64,000 bases of DNA from Clostridium psychrophilum (GTDB lineage: Bacteria; Bacillota; Clostridia; Clostridiales; Clostridiaceae). The position numbers and the translations under genes were made by a program. The DNA is taken from contig NZ_JAHLEC010000001.1 of assembly GCF_018861705.1 (NCBI RefSeq), positions 144,879 through 208,878 of the forward strand, given 5' to 3'. The notes below the pieces were generated by a model. It ran no database searches. It was not told where the DNA came from and saw only the letters and a program-made list of their open reading frames with translations. The first letter of the stretch is position 1, and every line of letters begins with the position of its first letter. Of the stretch, positions 10,075 through 19,175 are shown in pieces.

Positions 10075-10503
10075 TTACCCTATAACTTTAAAAACTGAAG
10101 TTCCTATTCTAATTTCGTCACCTTTTTTTATAGGTACCTTATCATTTACCTTTTTGTTGTTTTTCAAGGTACCATTAGTGCTTTTAAAATCTTGTAATAT
10201 GTAGTCTGTATTTTTCAAATATATCCTTGCATGCTGAGATGATACGTACTTATCACCTAGAATTAAAAGATTATCTCCTTTTCTTCCTATAGTAAGTTCA
10301 TCGTTTAGTGGAATAACTGCACCAACTCTTAAATTAAAATTTTCTCCTCTTTCAATAACTTCGAGTCCCATAGCCCTTCTGACTATTGGTTTTTGCTTTG
10401 CACCACCCTTTATGTCCTTATACATTATTTTCAAAGCAAATATTATTATAATGTAAATAATCGCTATTATTGCAAATCTCATAATTAAGCTTATCTTAGC
10501 CAT
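10075..10503 (-). CDS. Membrane-anchored FHA-domain protein
   Basis: A 142-residue protein with one N-terminal membrane segment (residues 8-24, FAIIAIIYIIIIFALKIMY) and a C-terminal FHA domain: LTIGRKGDNLLILGDKYVSSQHA, then LQDFKSTNGTLKNNKKV. FHA domains bind phosphothreonine. First gene of the FHA-SEDS-PBP trio, an arrangement known in Clostridia and Actinobacteria in which FHA is thought to link Ser/Thr kinase signalling to wall synthesis. No kinase gene is in the window. Start chosen at MAKISL after GAGGAGAAAG. Confidence 0.9.
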   Translation of the reverse strand: MAKISLIMRFAIIAIIYIIIIFALKIMYKDIKGGAKQKPIVRRAMGLEVIERGENFNLRVGAVIPLNDELTIGRKGDNLLILGDKYVSSQHARIYLKNTDYILQDFKSTNGTLKNNKKVNDKVPIKKGDEIRIGTSVFKVIG

Positions 10504-10534
10504 AATGTACTTTCTCCTCTTTAAAAAATAATCA

Positions 10535-10563
10535 AAGACTAACATACTACCTATGCTAGTCTT
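10535..10563 (-). terminator. Hairpin between uvrA and the FHA gene
   Basis: AAGACTA at 10535 pairs with TAGTCTT at 10557, with an inner CATA/TATG pairing, in the 68-base gap after uvrA. On the minus strand it is followed within ten bases by a U-rich stretch. It probably attenuates read-through from uvrBA. Confidence 0.6.
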
Positions 10564-10570
10564 ATATGAA

Positions 10571-13393
10571 TTATAACATTTTTTTCAGATATTGTCCTGT
10601 ATATGACTTTACATTTAAAGAAATTTCTTTTGGAGTACCAGTGCACAAAATAGTTCCGCCCTTGTCTCCGCCCTCAGGGCCTAAGTCAATAACATGGTCT
10701 GCACACTTTATAACATCTAAATTATGTTCAATTACAACCACCGTGTTACCTGAATCTACTAGCCTTTGAAGTATTTTAATAAGTTTGCTAACATCGTCAA
10801 TGTGAAGTCCTGTCGTCGGCTCATCCAATATATAAAAAGTTTTTCCAGTACTTCTCTTGGATAATTCGGACGCAAGTTTAATTCTTTGAGCCTCTCCACC
10901 AGATAACTGTGTTGAAGGTTGGCCAAGTCTTATATACCCAAGTCCCACATCCATTAATGTTTTAAACTTACTATAAATTCTTGGAATATTCTCAAAAAAC
11001 TTTACTGCTTCTTCAACAGTCATATTTAAAATTTCATCAATGTTTTTTCCCTTATACTTAACCTCTAAAGTTTCTCTATTATACCTTTTTCCTTTGCAAA
11101 CTTCGCAAGGCACATACACATCAGATAAAAATTGCATCTCTATTTTAATTATTCCATCACCATGACAAGCCTCGCATCTTCCGCCCTTAACATTAAAACT
11201 AAATCTGCCTGGCTTGTAACCACGAATCTTTGCTTCTGAACTCATCGAAAACACATCACGAATAACATCAAATACCCCTGTGTATGTAGCCGGGTTTGAT
11301 CTTGGAGTACGACCAATAGGCCCTTGGTCAATATTTATTATTTTATCAATATTCTCTGCACCTAATATATCCTTATGAAGTCCTGCATTCTTTCTAGAGT
11401 TATTCAACTTTTTATTAAGACCTTTATATAAAATATCATTTACTAATGTACTTTTTCCAGAACCTGAAACACCAGTAACTGCAGTAAACACGCCTAAAGG
11501 AAACTCTACACTAATGTTCTTAAGATTATTTTGCCTAGCATTAAGTATTTTTATGCTATGGCCATTAGATTTTCTTGTTTTCTTTGGAACGTCAATTTTC
11601 TTTTTACCACTTAAATATTGACCCGTAATTGATCTTTTACATTTTTTAATATCTTCAATTGATCCTTTAGCTACGATTTCTCCACCATGTTCTCCTGCTC
11701 CGGGACCAACATCTACAATAAAATCTGCTGCCCTCATAGTATCTTCATCATGCTCTACAACAATTACTGTATTGCCTATATCTCTTAAATGTTTTAATGT
11801 TTTTATAAGTTTATCATTATCTCTTTGATGAAGACCAATACTAGGCTCATCTAAAATATATAAAACTCCCATTAAACTTGATCCTATCTGAGTTGCAAGT
11901 CTTATTCTTTGTGCTTCTCCACCTGACAATGTGGCTGCTGATCTAGCTAAATTTAAGTAATCTAATCCTACATCTTCTAAAAAATTAAGTCTATCGTTTA
12001 TCTCTTTAAAAATTTGATTAGATATAATTTTATTTTTTTCTGACAGTTCAACATTTTCTAAAAAAGTTACTTCATCTGTTATGGATAGCATACAAAATTG
12101 ACTTATATTCATGCCACCAACTGTTACAGCCAATGCTTCCGGGCTCAACCTCGCTCCCTTGCATTTAGGGCATGGATTATCCCCCATATATTGTTCAACA
12201 TCTCTTTTTATATAATCTGATGAGGTTTCTAAATATCGTCTTTTTAAATTATTTATAATACCTTCATAAGCATGATTGAAAGTACCGGATCTATACTCTT
12301 TAACATAGTTTACCGTAACTTTCTCTCCACCCGTTCCGTACAATAACATTTTAAGAGTTTCTGGATGATAATCCTCTATAGGCGTATCTAAACTAAACTT
12401 ATACTTTAAGCTCAGAGCCCTAAGTACCGAGAAAGTCCACGATTCTTCTTTAAGACTACCTTCACCAAAGCACATGATAGCACCGTCTTTAATACTCTTA
12501 CTTTTGTCCGGTATTACTAAATCCTCGTCAATTTCCATAAGTGTTCCAAGACCATCACATGTATCACACTTACCAAATGGGGAATTAAAAGAAAACATTC
12601 TAGGTGCTAATTCTCCAAGACTAATCCCACAGTCTATACAAGCAAAATGCTCACTAAAGAGTATATCTTCTCCATCTTTAATACTAGCAATTGCAGTACC
12701 CTCAGATAATTTTAGTGCACTTTCTAATGATTCACAAAGCCTTCCCCTAACTTCCTGTTTTACTGAAATTCTGTCAATTACTACTTCTATACTATGTTTC
12801 TTTGTTTTTGCGAGTTTTATGTCTTCTTCCATAAGCTCTATAGTAGTACCATCTATTCTAGCCCTTACAAAACCATTCTTTTTAATGTTTTCAATTACTT
12901 TAACATGTTCACCCTTTTTTCCTCTTATTACTGGTGCTAATATCGAAATTTTAGTTTTTTCTGGCATTTGCATTATTCTATCTACCATCTGATCTACCGT
13001 CTGCTGAGTAATCTCCTTACCGCATTTAGGACAATGTGGTGTTCCAACTTTTGCATAAAGTAATCTCAAATAATCATAAATTTCAGTTACAGTACCCACT
13101 GTAGAACGTGGGTTTCTATTAGTAGTTTTCTGATCTATAGAAATAGCTGGAGATAACCCCTCAATGTACTCGACATCTGGTTTATCCATATTGCCTAAAA
13201 ACTGCCTTGCATAAGCAGATAGTGACTCCACATATCTTCTCTGTCCCTCTGCATACAATGTATCAAAAGCAAGAGACGATTTACCAGATCCTGAAAGTCC
13301 AGTAAAAACTATTAACTTATCTCTTGGTATCTCTAAATCAACATTTTTTAAATTATGTACCTTAGCACCCTTTATAACAATTTTATTTCTCAT
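10571..13393 (-). CDS. uvrA: Excinuclease ABC subunit A
   Basis: A 940-residue UvrA, the damage-sensing ATPase dimer of nucleotide excision repair. It has two ABC modules: Walker [21 protein letters not shown] and [15 protein letters not shown], with signature [12 protein letters not shown] and [12 protein letters not shown]. Zinc-binding cysteine pairs occur at CPKCGKE, CIDCG...CDTCDG, CPKCKG and CEACHGDG...CEVCKG. I start at [10 protein letters not shown] because GAGGAGA lies upstream; a further 11 in-frame codons begin at an ATG overlapping the uvrB stop. It is co-transcribed with uvrB. Confidence 0.97.
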   Translation of the reverse strand: MRNKIVIKGAKVHNLKNVDLEIPRDKLIVFTGLSGSGKSSLAFDTLYAEGQRRYVESLSAYARQFLGNMDKPDVEYIEGLSPAISIDQKTTNRNPRSTVGTVTEIYDYLRLLYAKVGTPHCPKCGKEITQQTVDQMVDRIMQMPEKTKISILAPVIRGKKGEHVKVIENIKKNGFVRARIDGTTIELMEEDIKLAKTKKHSIEVVIDRISVKQEVRGRLCESLESALKLSEGTAIASIKDGEDILFSEHFACIDCGISLGELAPRMFSFNSPFGKCDTCDGLGTLMEIDEDLVIPDKSKSIKDGAIMCFGEGSLKEESWTFSVLRALSLKYKFSLDTPIEDYHPETLKMLLYGTGGEKVTVNYVKEYRSGTFNHAYEGIINNLKRRYLETSSDYIKRDVEQYMGDNPCPKCKGARLSPEALAVTVGGMNISQFCMLSITDEVTFLENVELSEKNKIISNQIFKEINDRLNFLEDVGLDYLNLARSAATLSGGEAQRIRLATQIGSSLMGVLYILDEPSIGLHQRDNDKLIKTLKHLRDIGNTVIVVEHDEDTMRAADFIVDVGPGAGEHGGEIVAKGSIEDIKKCKRSITGQYLSGKKKIDVPKKTRKSNGHSIKILNARQNNLKNISVEFPLGVFTAVTGVSGSGKSTLVNDILYKGLNKKLNNSRKNAGLHKDILGAENIDKIINIDQGPIGRTPRSNPATYTGVFDVIRDVFSMSSEAKIRGYKPGRFSFNVKGGRCEACHGDGIIKIEMQFLSDVYVPCEVCKGKRYNRETLEVKYKGKNIDEILNMTVEEAVKFFENIPRIYSKFKTLMDVGLGYIRLGQPSTQLSGGEAQRIKLASELSKRSTGKTFYILDEPTTGLHIDDVSKLIKILQRLVDSGNTVVVIEHNLDVIKCADHVIDLGPEGGDKGGTILCTGTPKEISLNVKSYTGQYLKKML

Positions 13394-13418
13394 GGTTGTC
13401 TCCTCTGTATTTAAATCA

Positions 13419-15404
13419 TCATACATTTTTTATTTGCTTCTTTAGTTTATATAATATATCGCGAATCTCAGCAGCTCTTTCAAAATGTAAATCTTTAGCC
13501 GATTGTTTCATTTCATTTTCATACTTATCCATTAATTTTTTAGTTTCATCGTAATTCGCATCCATTGCAGCTTCAAGGGTTTCATATACCTCTTTATCCT
13601 CTGCAACTGTTACCGATCCGATAACTTCTCTAATATCTTTGACAATAGTAGTTGGTACTATATCATTTTTTTTATTATAATCCATCTGAATTTTTCTACG
13701 CCTTGTAGTTTCATCCATAGCCTTTTTCATAGACTTTGTTATCTTATCTGCATACATTATTACTTTACTCTGTGAATTTCTCGCAGCCCTTCCTATTGTT
13801 TGAATTAATGAAGTTTCTGATCGCAAGAAACCTTCCTTATCTGCATCTAGTATTGCAACAAGAGCTACTTCTGGAATATCTAATCCTTCCCTTAAAAGAT
13901 TTATACCTACTAATACGTCATACGTTCCAAGCCTTAAATCTTGAATTATCTTCATTCTTTCTATTGTATCAATGTCTGAATGTAAATAAGTTATTTTCAT
14001 ATCCATTTCTCTAAAATATTTAGTCAAATCCTCTGACATTTTTTTCGTAAGAGTTGTAACTAAAATTCTAAAACCTTTTTTAATTGTTTCCTGTATAGTA
14101 GAATATAAATCATCTATTTGTCCTTTAACTGGTTTTATTACAATCTCGGGATCCAATAATCCTGTAGGCCGAATTACTTGTTCTGCAATATTTTCACTAT
14201 TTTCAATTTCATAAACACTTGGCGTCGCGCTTACGAAAACTGTTTGATTCATACTTTTCTCAAACTCTGGAAAAGTTAAGGGTCTATTATCATAAGCTGA
14301 TTTAAGCCTAAATCCATAATTAATTAAATTAGTTTTTCTGGATTTATCTCCTCCAAACATAGCCCTCACCTGTGGAAGTGTTACGTGACTTTCATCTATA
14401 AACATCAAATAATTATCGGGAAAATATTGCATTAAAGTTTGAGGTGCTGATCCTGCAGGTCTACCATCTAGTATCCTAGAATAATTCTCAATCCCAGTGC
14501 AATAACCAACCTCACGCATCATTTCAATATCATAATTAGTTCTTTGCTTAAGTCTTTGTGCCTCAAGTGCCTTATCTTCCTCAACAAGTTCTTTTAATCT
14601 TACCTCTAGTTCCTCTTCTATTTGAGCTATACCAACCTCTAATTTATCCTTTGAAGTAGCAAAATGGGAAGCTGGGAAAATAGAAACATGCTTTCGAGTT
14701 CCAATGATTTCACCTGTAAGTGAATCAAAAACTCTAATTTTTTCTATTTCATCTCCGAAAAATTCTACCCTGATTCCTTCAGATGAAGATGAAGCTTCAA
14801 ATATATCAATAGTATCCCCACGTACTCTAAACGTTCCACGAATAAAATTAATGTCATTTCTTTCATATTGTATATCTATTAAATGTCTTATCACATCATT
14901 TCTATCCTTTTCCATGCCTTCCCTTAGTGACACTGTGAGTTTTTTGTACTCTTCAGGGTTACCAAGTCCATATATGCACGAAACCGAAGCCACCACTATA
15001 ACATCATTACGCTCAAGTAATGCAGATGTAGCTGAATGCCTTAATTTATCAATATCATCATTAACAGATGAATCTTTTTCTATAAATGTATCTGTCTGTG
15101 CTATATAAGCCTCAGGCTGATAATAATCATAATATGACACAAAATACTCTACACAGTTATCAGGGAAAAACTCTCTAAACTCTGAGCAAAGTTGCGCCGC
15201 TAAGATTTTATTATGAGCAAGCACCAATGTAGGTTTTTGAACTCTCTCAATAATATTAGCCATTGTAAAAGTTTTACCCGACCCAGTTACCCCTTTAAGA
15301 GTTTGATACTTATCACCATCTTCAATTCCGCGCACAAGACTATCAATTGCTTGTGGTTGGTCACCAGTTGGTTTGAACTTTGAATGTAACTTGAACTCAT
15401 ACAT
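13419..15404 (-). CDS. uvrB: Excinuclease ABC subunit B
   Basis: A 661-residue UvrB helicase-like protein. It shows Walker [13 protein letters not shown], the beta-hairpin [11 protein letters not shown], the DEAD-type box FIDESHV, motif [13 protein letters not shown], and a C-terminal UVR motif ([20 protein letters not shown]). It loads onto damage from UvrA and recruits UvrC. The start has GGCGGTGATTTT before it. The promoter upstream carries a LexA-type box, so induction in the SOS response is expected. Confidence 0.97.
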   Translation of the reverse strand: MYEFKLHSKFKPTGDQPQAIDSLVRGIEDGDKYQTLKGVTGSGKTFTMANIIERVQKPTLVLAHNKILAAQLCSEFREFFPDNCVEYFVSYYDYYQPEAYIAQTDTFIEKDSSVNDDIDKLRHSATSALLERNDVIVVASVSCIYGLGNPEEYKKLTVSLREGMEKDRNDVIRHLIDIQYERNDINFIRGTFRVRGDTIDIFEASSSSEGIRVEFFGDEIEKIRVFDSLTGEIIGTRKHVSIFPASHFATSKDKLEVGIAQIEEELEVRLKELVEEDKALEAQRLKQRTNYDIEMMREVGYCTGIENYSRILDGRPAGSAPQTLMQYFPDNYLMFIDESHVTLPQVRAMFGGDKSRKTNLINYGFRLKSAYDNRPLTFPEFEKSMNQTVFVSATPSVYEIENSENIAEQVIRPTGLLDPEIVIKPVKGQIDDLYSTIQETIKKGFRILVTTLTKKMSEDLTKYFREMDMKITYLHSDIDTIERMKIIQDLRLGTYDVLVGINLLREGLDIPEVALVAILDADKEGFLRSETSLIQTIGRAARNSQSKVIMYADKITKSMKKAMDETTRRRKIQMDYNKKNDIVPTTIVKDIREVIGSVTVAEDKEVYETLEAAMDANYDETKKLMDKYENEMKQSAKDLHFERAAEIRDILYKLKKQIKNV

Positions 15405-15432
15405 AAAATCACCGCCTTGTCTTCCTTTTTTC

Positions 15433-15483
15433 TGAACATTTGTTCGCTACTTACATTTTAACTATAACTTTTTCATATGTCAA
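15433..15483 (-). promoter_or_regulatory. uvrBA promoter with SOS (LexA/DinR) box
   Basis: Minus strand: -35 TTGACA (15478-15483), 17-bp spacer, -10 TAAAAT (15455-15460). Directly downstream lies CGAACAAATGTTCA (15433-15446), one base off the Gram-positive LexA consensus CGAACRNRYGTTCG. It sits nine bases past the -10, where a bound repressor would block initiation. Confidence 0.88.
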
Positions 15484-15581
15484 TATTGTATTTCTAATTC
15501 TATAGCATACAGCGAAAGCTCATCATTTTGCATATTCCAATAGGATAAAATTCGCTATAGCTGACTTCCAATCTTATACTA

Positions 15582-15636
15582 CAGCTCTGAAAGAGATGAT
15601 GTAGCTCTGAAAGAGAGAACAGCTCTGAAAGAGATG
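15582..15636 (+). repeat. Three short direct repeats related to family alpha
   Basis: AGCTCTGAAAGAGA occurs at 15583, 15603 and 15621. Each unit is a small hairpin (CTCT...AGAG). A similar unit, AGCTCTAAAAGAGATG, lies inside the alpha copy at 17214-17398. Otherwise the 15484-15811 gap is AT-rich and I see no gene in it. Confidence 0.7.
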
Positions 15637-15811
15637 CTTTATCTGTATTTACTATAATAACATTATTATGTACTTTTGTAGGACCTTATAATTAATATTT
15701 CTTTAGTAATTATTTACTGTATTTTTTATTTTTAACAATAATACTAAATATGTGCTAATAATTATTATTAATGCCACAATAACATTTTATTATAAATTTA
15801 ATTCAGATAAA

Positions 15812-15853
15812 ATTTTCCCATCCTACATAACTATTATGTTAGAATGGGAAAAT
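15812..15853 (-). terminator. Long hairpin at the broken end of the cytidine deaminase gene
   Basis: TTTTCCCA (15813-15820) pairs with TGGGAAAA (15845-15852), and the inner parts also pair with one bulge, giving a stem of about 17 bp. The last codons and the stop of the truncated gene lie inside it. On the minus strand it is followed by UUUU. Confidence 0.65.
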
Positions 15854-16050
15854 TGTATGTATTTTTGTGCTTCACACATTGCACCTGCTTCTATACAAAG
15901 TTCAACGCTGGCATTAAAAGTTTCCAGTGCTACACTTGTAAAATAATTATCATCATCAGTATGAACTACTGCCACACCATCCCACCCAATTGGAAACCGT
16001 TGATACATAAATTTAACAGCTCTTGTGTACATTTCTTTCTCTATGTCCAT
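15823..16050 (-). pseudogene. Truncated cytidine deaminase (N-terminal half)
   Basis: A 75-residue frame whose first 64 residues read as the N-terminal half of a cytidine deaminase of the usual 130-145 residues. FNASVELCIEAGAMCEA carries the first zinc-ligand cysteine and the catalytic glutamate. The second half with the PCxxC zinc motif is missing: after CEAQKY the frame runs into a palindromic hairpin and stops (tail IQFSHSNIIVM). It cannot hold zinc normally, so I call it a pseudogene. A ribosome binding site (AAGGAGG) is still present before the ATG. The loss most likely came from an insertion or deletion that brought the hairpin next to the reading frame. Confidence 0.75.
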
Positions 16051-16110
16051 ATGATTAGCCTCCTTGTATAAAACATTGTGTCTTACATACTTTAATTTCT
16101 AGAATAATCA

Positions 16111-16212
16111 CTATAACTTCTTATTCTTAATATAAGTGTATACTGCATATATTATTAATATTGGCACCCCGAAAATATATGACCAAACTAAAATTTGAGA
16201 TATGAAATGCAT
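16111..16212 (-). CDS. 33-residue single-span membrane peptide
   Basis: A short frame, start ATG at 16212, preceded by a very strong GGGGGGGAAGA site. The product begins MHFISQILVWSYIFG and is one hydrophobic span of about 25 residues followed by the basic tail YIKNKKL. I do not recognise it. Similar one-span peptides act as subunits or regulators of membrane complexes, but nothing here says which. Its ribosome binding site is the main reason to believe it is translated. It lies alone between the truncated deaminase and an exported protein. Confidence 0.5.
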   Translation of the reverse strand: MHFISQILVWSYIFGVPILIIYAVYTYIKNKKL

Positions 16213-16357
16213 ATTCAATTCTTCCCCCCCTTTTTAGATGAAAAAACTACTTTTAACTTTCATTTTAAACCATGAGCAGAAGTTCATTAACATTTTCATA
16301 ACTAATATTCCAATTAATTCATTTATAACCATAACATAGTTATAGTTGCATTAACGC

Positions 16358-16406
16358 ATAAAACCACTGTAAAGCATTAATTCATAATACTTTACAATGG
16401 TTTTAT
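16358..16406 (-). terminator. Long hairpin after the exported hypothetical gene
   Basis: ATAAAACCA/TGGTTTTAT and GTAAAG/CTTTAC pair over nearly the whole 49-base segment. It lies about 70 bases after the stop at 16475 on the minus strand. The U-tract is weak. Confidence 0.55.
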
Positions 16407-16474
16407 GTTAAACTACAATATTCTATTGTCTTAGCATTTATTGATATTTAATTGAATTCTATTTCAATTTCTTC

Positions 16475-16927
16475 TCAATTAACACAAGAAAAACTACTTT
16501 TAGTTGTAAGGTTAAAGTCTAAAACTTTTGACAATATATTAACATCACCTTTAAATGGGAAACAAAGCAATTTATTTTCATTATCAAAAATCATAAGAAA
16601 TGGTGTGTCATGTGCAGGAACTATTATATAGACATCATTTACATCTGCATTTAGCCATTTTGTATCCACCCTAACGGAAGGATACAGTGGAACCCTAATT
16701 GCATATCCATCACTTGTAAGAGGATTACTTTTACCATAAATGCCATCTAGATTCTTAATCCACTTTGAAACCATATTATGAATTTCCGGATTTAGCTTAA
16801 CTACTTTAACTACCTTTTCTTGTTTTGGGTCAAAAATTTCAACATGCTTAAATTCCTCACCAAAAATAACTGTTGAATGTACTAATATAATAAATAAAAA
16901 TATAATTGCCACTAACTTTTTTTTCAT
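16475..16927 (-). CDS. Exported protein of unknown function
   Basis: A 150-residue protein with a clear signal peptide (KKKLVAIIFLFIILVHSTVIFG, probable cleavage near residue 23). The mature part is soluble, mixed alpha/beta, with NPEIHNMVSKWIKNLDGIYGK and YIIVPAHDTPFLMIFDNENKLL; I do not recognise the family. I start at MKKKL since AGGTGATGCTT precedes it; upstream in-frame GTG and ATG codons overlap the ribosome binding site. It stands alone between hairpins. It could be a Clostridium-specific envelope protein. Confidence 0.7.
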   Translation of the reverse strand: MKKKLVAIIFLFIILVHSTVIFGEEFKHVEIFDPKQEKVVKVVKLNPEIHNMVSKWIKNLDGIYGKSNPLTSDGYAIRVPLYPSVRVDTKWLNADVNDVYIIVPAHDTPFLMIFDNENKLLCFPFKGDVNILSKVLDFNLTTKSSFSCVN

Positions 16928-17104
16928 AAGCATCACCTATTTATTAATCTGCCCTTAATAAATTTAGTTATGTTAAAGTAATGGTTATAATTAAAATTAA
17001 TTTATAATTAATTTTAATTTAGTGCTCCCATTAATATTATAAATTGTATACTAATACTAACAAACTATAATTTGCTACATATTTGGAATATTTTTAAATT
17101 GATA

Positions 17105-17135
17105 AAAAACGTTATGACAAAGACATAACGTTTTT
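17105..17135. terminator. Bidirectional hairpin
   Basis: AAAAACGTTATG (17105-17116) pairs with CATAACGTTTTT (17124-17135), with A- and T-runs on both sides. It sits in the 790-base gap between the exported protein and the PDZ protein gene. Confidence 0.8.
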
Positions 17136-17213
17136 CGTTTTAATAAAAGCTTTTGATTTTTCTTATGGACTTGTCACAAATCATGGCTTTACAGATGTTA
17201 CTTTTATAAAACA

Positions 17214-17398
17214 GTTATTAAATTATCTCCTGGGGTCGCTGTAACAGCTCTAAAAGAGATGAATTATATCTCCTCTAGGGAGCTGCAACGACTTCATAAG
17301 GAGATTTACCCCTTTGTAGTTCTCTGGAGTAGATAACAATTATCAATTGTTATCTTCCCATTCGTATAGAAGTTGGAGACTTTCCTTCTGAAATGCTG
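17214..17398 (+). repeat. Family alpha repeat, long divergent copy (alpha-3)
   Basis: Begins GTTATTAAATTATCTCCTGG and GGTCGCTGTAACAGCTC, and ends near CTGTTAAAC at 17398. The inside holds CAGCTC...GAGAT/ATCTC...GAGCTG (17245-17286) and a GATAACAATTATCAATTGTT palindrome near 17332. It directly precedes beta-A. Confidence 0.65.
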
Positions 17399-17433
17399 TT
17401 AAACATGAATAAATAACAAGTATAAAATTTCTG

Positions 17434-17695
17434 CGAGATGACTTGCAATAAGGAGCGCAGGAACATTGAAATTTCATTTAGAAATTCTTCCTTTGCAATT
17501 ATAAAATTCTTGTAAGCCTGTCAGGATACATAACAATTAATAATTGTTATGTCCCCCAGAGAAATACCCAAAGGCTCAGGCTAGTGAACCTGAAGCAGGA
17601 AGCTGAATGTGAGCGATAAAGAATTTTATATGAGCAAAAGACTAGAATTTCTTAATGTAATTTCACGTTTCAACCTCTTATTTCAAGACATCTCG
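17434..17695 (+). repeat. Family beta structured element, copy A
   Basis: A 262-bp element bounded by inverted ends CGAGATGACTTGCAATAAG and CTTATTTCAAGACATCTCG (one or two mismatches). The arms continue inward for about 60 bp. Inside is an AT-rich palindrome (ATAACAATTAATAATTGTTA, 17530) closed by AGCCTG (17515-17520)/CAGGCT (17578-17583), then the conserved core GAACCTGAAGCAGGAAGCTG and AATGTGAGCG. It lies 20 bases beyond the stop of the PDZ-protein gene. No open frame of any size. Confidence 0.8.
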
Positions 17696-17714
17696 TAGAT
17701 TATTAAACTGTTTT

Positions 17715-19019
17715 TTATTTTTTGTCTTCGTCTTTGTCTTTATTCTTTAATTTGTTCATTACATCTTTAAATGTTTCATCATTCACTTTTACTATTCTGC
17801 TTTCTTTTGGTACTTGCCTAGGTACAACCACCATTCCTAACCTTTTGTCCCCAGCAATATTACTAATTTGAGTATCTTTTAATTTACCAGAAGGTTTTTT
17901 AATTTTAAACGATAATGAATTAAAGTTCCCTTTAATTATATTAAAAATTTCTTCTTCAGCTTCTATTTTTTTATCATTAACCATCACGATCAAATCTCCA
18001 CTTTGAATACCCATTTGATATGCAGGAGATTTTGGGGTTACTGCAAGCACCATAATTCCCTCTTCAGTACTAACATATTTAGGTTTTAGAGTTAGTTCCA
18101 TATACTTTTCTAGTTGTAACATCGCTTCATGAGCTACTGCCGCGAATATTAATATAAATAATTGATAACCTACTCCAAGTACTGCAAGTCTTGATATTGC
18201 AGTAAGCATAACCCCATACACTATTATTAAGACTCCTGACGTAAGTGTTTTCTTTCTCTTGCTTTTAGTAAACGTTATTCCGGCATAACCTATAACTCCA
18301 TACAAAGCAATAGATGCTATAACAGAATTTTTAACTATTCTACTAACAATATCTCCTTGTATCAAATTTTTCCACTCAGGACTAACTAGACTCTGTCCAA
18401 CAACTAAGTTTGATGAATTTGCACTCAAAAGTATCAGTAATGCAATTGGCAATGCCCAATACCTTTTTAATGCGAATCCGCCAACGATTTTATTATCTCT
18501 GTTCGTGAACACAGGAATAGCGCCCCTTGAACCATCTATCATGACTAAAACACCCTCAATAATATGCAATAACCCAACCAATGTCATTAGAGTCAAAATA
18601 TCTATGTTTACAATATTTAATTGTGGCTTATTCAATGAAATTGATACATATTTAAATAATAGGCTGGTTAATCCTAAAACTGCACCAGAATAAGAAAAGC
18701 ATATAAATCTAGGCTTAAATACCATAAAAAATAATGACACCATAAACAATAAATAAATATTTGAATTCTCATCAAAAACTAGTCCTGAAAATGTAAATAA
18801 TAGACTTGCTACAGTTCCAGCAAAAATTCCTATTACAATTTGAGATATAGTTAATTCAAAGGGTGAATCTATACTTTCTCCCATTATCATTCTTTGCATT
18901 GCAGCAATTTTCTTGTTTTTACTATAAAAAATTAATGCGATCATTATTAAAATAAATGCATTTGAAGGTTCTGCAATTGCATAAGCAACTGCTCTCAAAG
19001 TATGTATTGCAATTTCCAT
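17715..19019 (-). CDS. Polytopic membrane protein with C-terminal PDZ domain (MinJ-like position)
   Basis: A 434-residue protein with about eight membrane segments in residues 1-310 and a PDZ domain near 320-400 (EEGIMVLAVTPKSPAYQMGIQSGDLI). The charged tail ends NKDKDEDKK. In Bacillus the gene after ftsE-ftsX-ctpB is minJ, a PDZ membrane protein that links DivIVA to MinD and guides division-site choice. Size, topology and place agree, but I have not aligned them, so MinJ identity is inferred. It is the last gene of the minus-strand ftsEX cluster. Beta-A lies just beyond its stop. Confidence 0.8.
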   Translation of the reverse strand: MEIAIHTLRAVAYAIAEPSNAFILIMIALIFYSKNKKIAAMQRMIMGESIDSPFELTISQIVIGIFAGTVASLLFTFSGLVFDENSNIYLLFMVSLFFMVFKPRFICFSYSGAVLGLTSLLFKYVSISLNKPQLNIVNIDILTLMTLVGLLHIIEGVLVMIDGSRGAIPVFTNRDNKIVGGFALKRYWALPIALLILLSANSSNLVVGQSLVSPEWKNLIQGDIVSRIVKNSVIASIALYGVIGYAGITFTKSKRKKTLTSGVLIIVYGVMLTAISRLAVLGVGYQLFILIFAAVAHEAMLQLEKYMELTLKPKYVSTEEGIMVLAVTPKSPAYQMGIQSGDLIVMVNDKKIEAEEEIFNIIKGNFNSLSFKIKKPSGKLKDTQISNIAGDKRLGMVVVPRQVPKESRIVKVNDETFKDVMNKLKNKDKDEDKK

Positions 19020-19124
19020 TGACTAAAATTCTCCTTCCATATTATTATCAAACGCATATTTTAGAAATATCGGCTAAATAAAAGTATTAATATCGCACGT
19101 AGAATATAAATGTTATTAAAAACT

Positions 19125-19155
19125 AAGTATCTACCAAATTTCTTGGTAGATACTT
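19125..19155 (-). terminator. Terminator after the carboxy-terminal protease gene
   Basis: AAGTATCTACCAA pairs perfectly with TTGGTAGATACTT (13 bp, 5-base loop), followed on the minus strand by AGUUUUUAA. It lies 20 bases beyond the protease stop. Confidence 0.9.
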
Positions 19156-19175
19156 ATATAAATATCCCTATGCTC

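Noticed and set aside
12474..12992. 172-codon open frame on the plus strand
   Set aside because: It lies fully opposite uvrA, has no ribosome binding site, and its low-complexity S/L/I-rich product is what antisense reading of an AT-rich gene gives.
14704..15108. 134-codon plus-strand frame
   Set aside because: Antisense to the uvrB coding sequence, no ribosome binding site, no family similarity.
15582..15636. Possible CRISPR or integron-type array
   Set aside because: Units are 14 bp with only 4-6 bases between them; they match part of the alpha repeat.
17434..17695. Beta element as a group II intron or a complete insertion sequence
   Set aside because: No domain V sequence (GAGCCG...CGGTTC type), no reverse transcriptase and no transposase frame; the long terminal arms also do not fit a group II intron.
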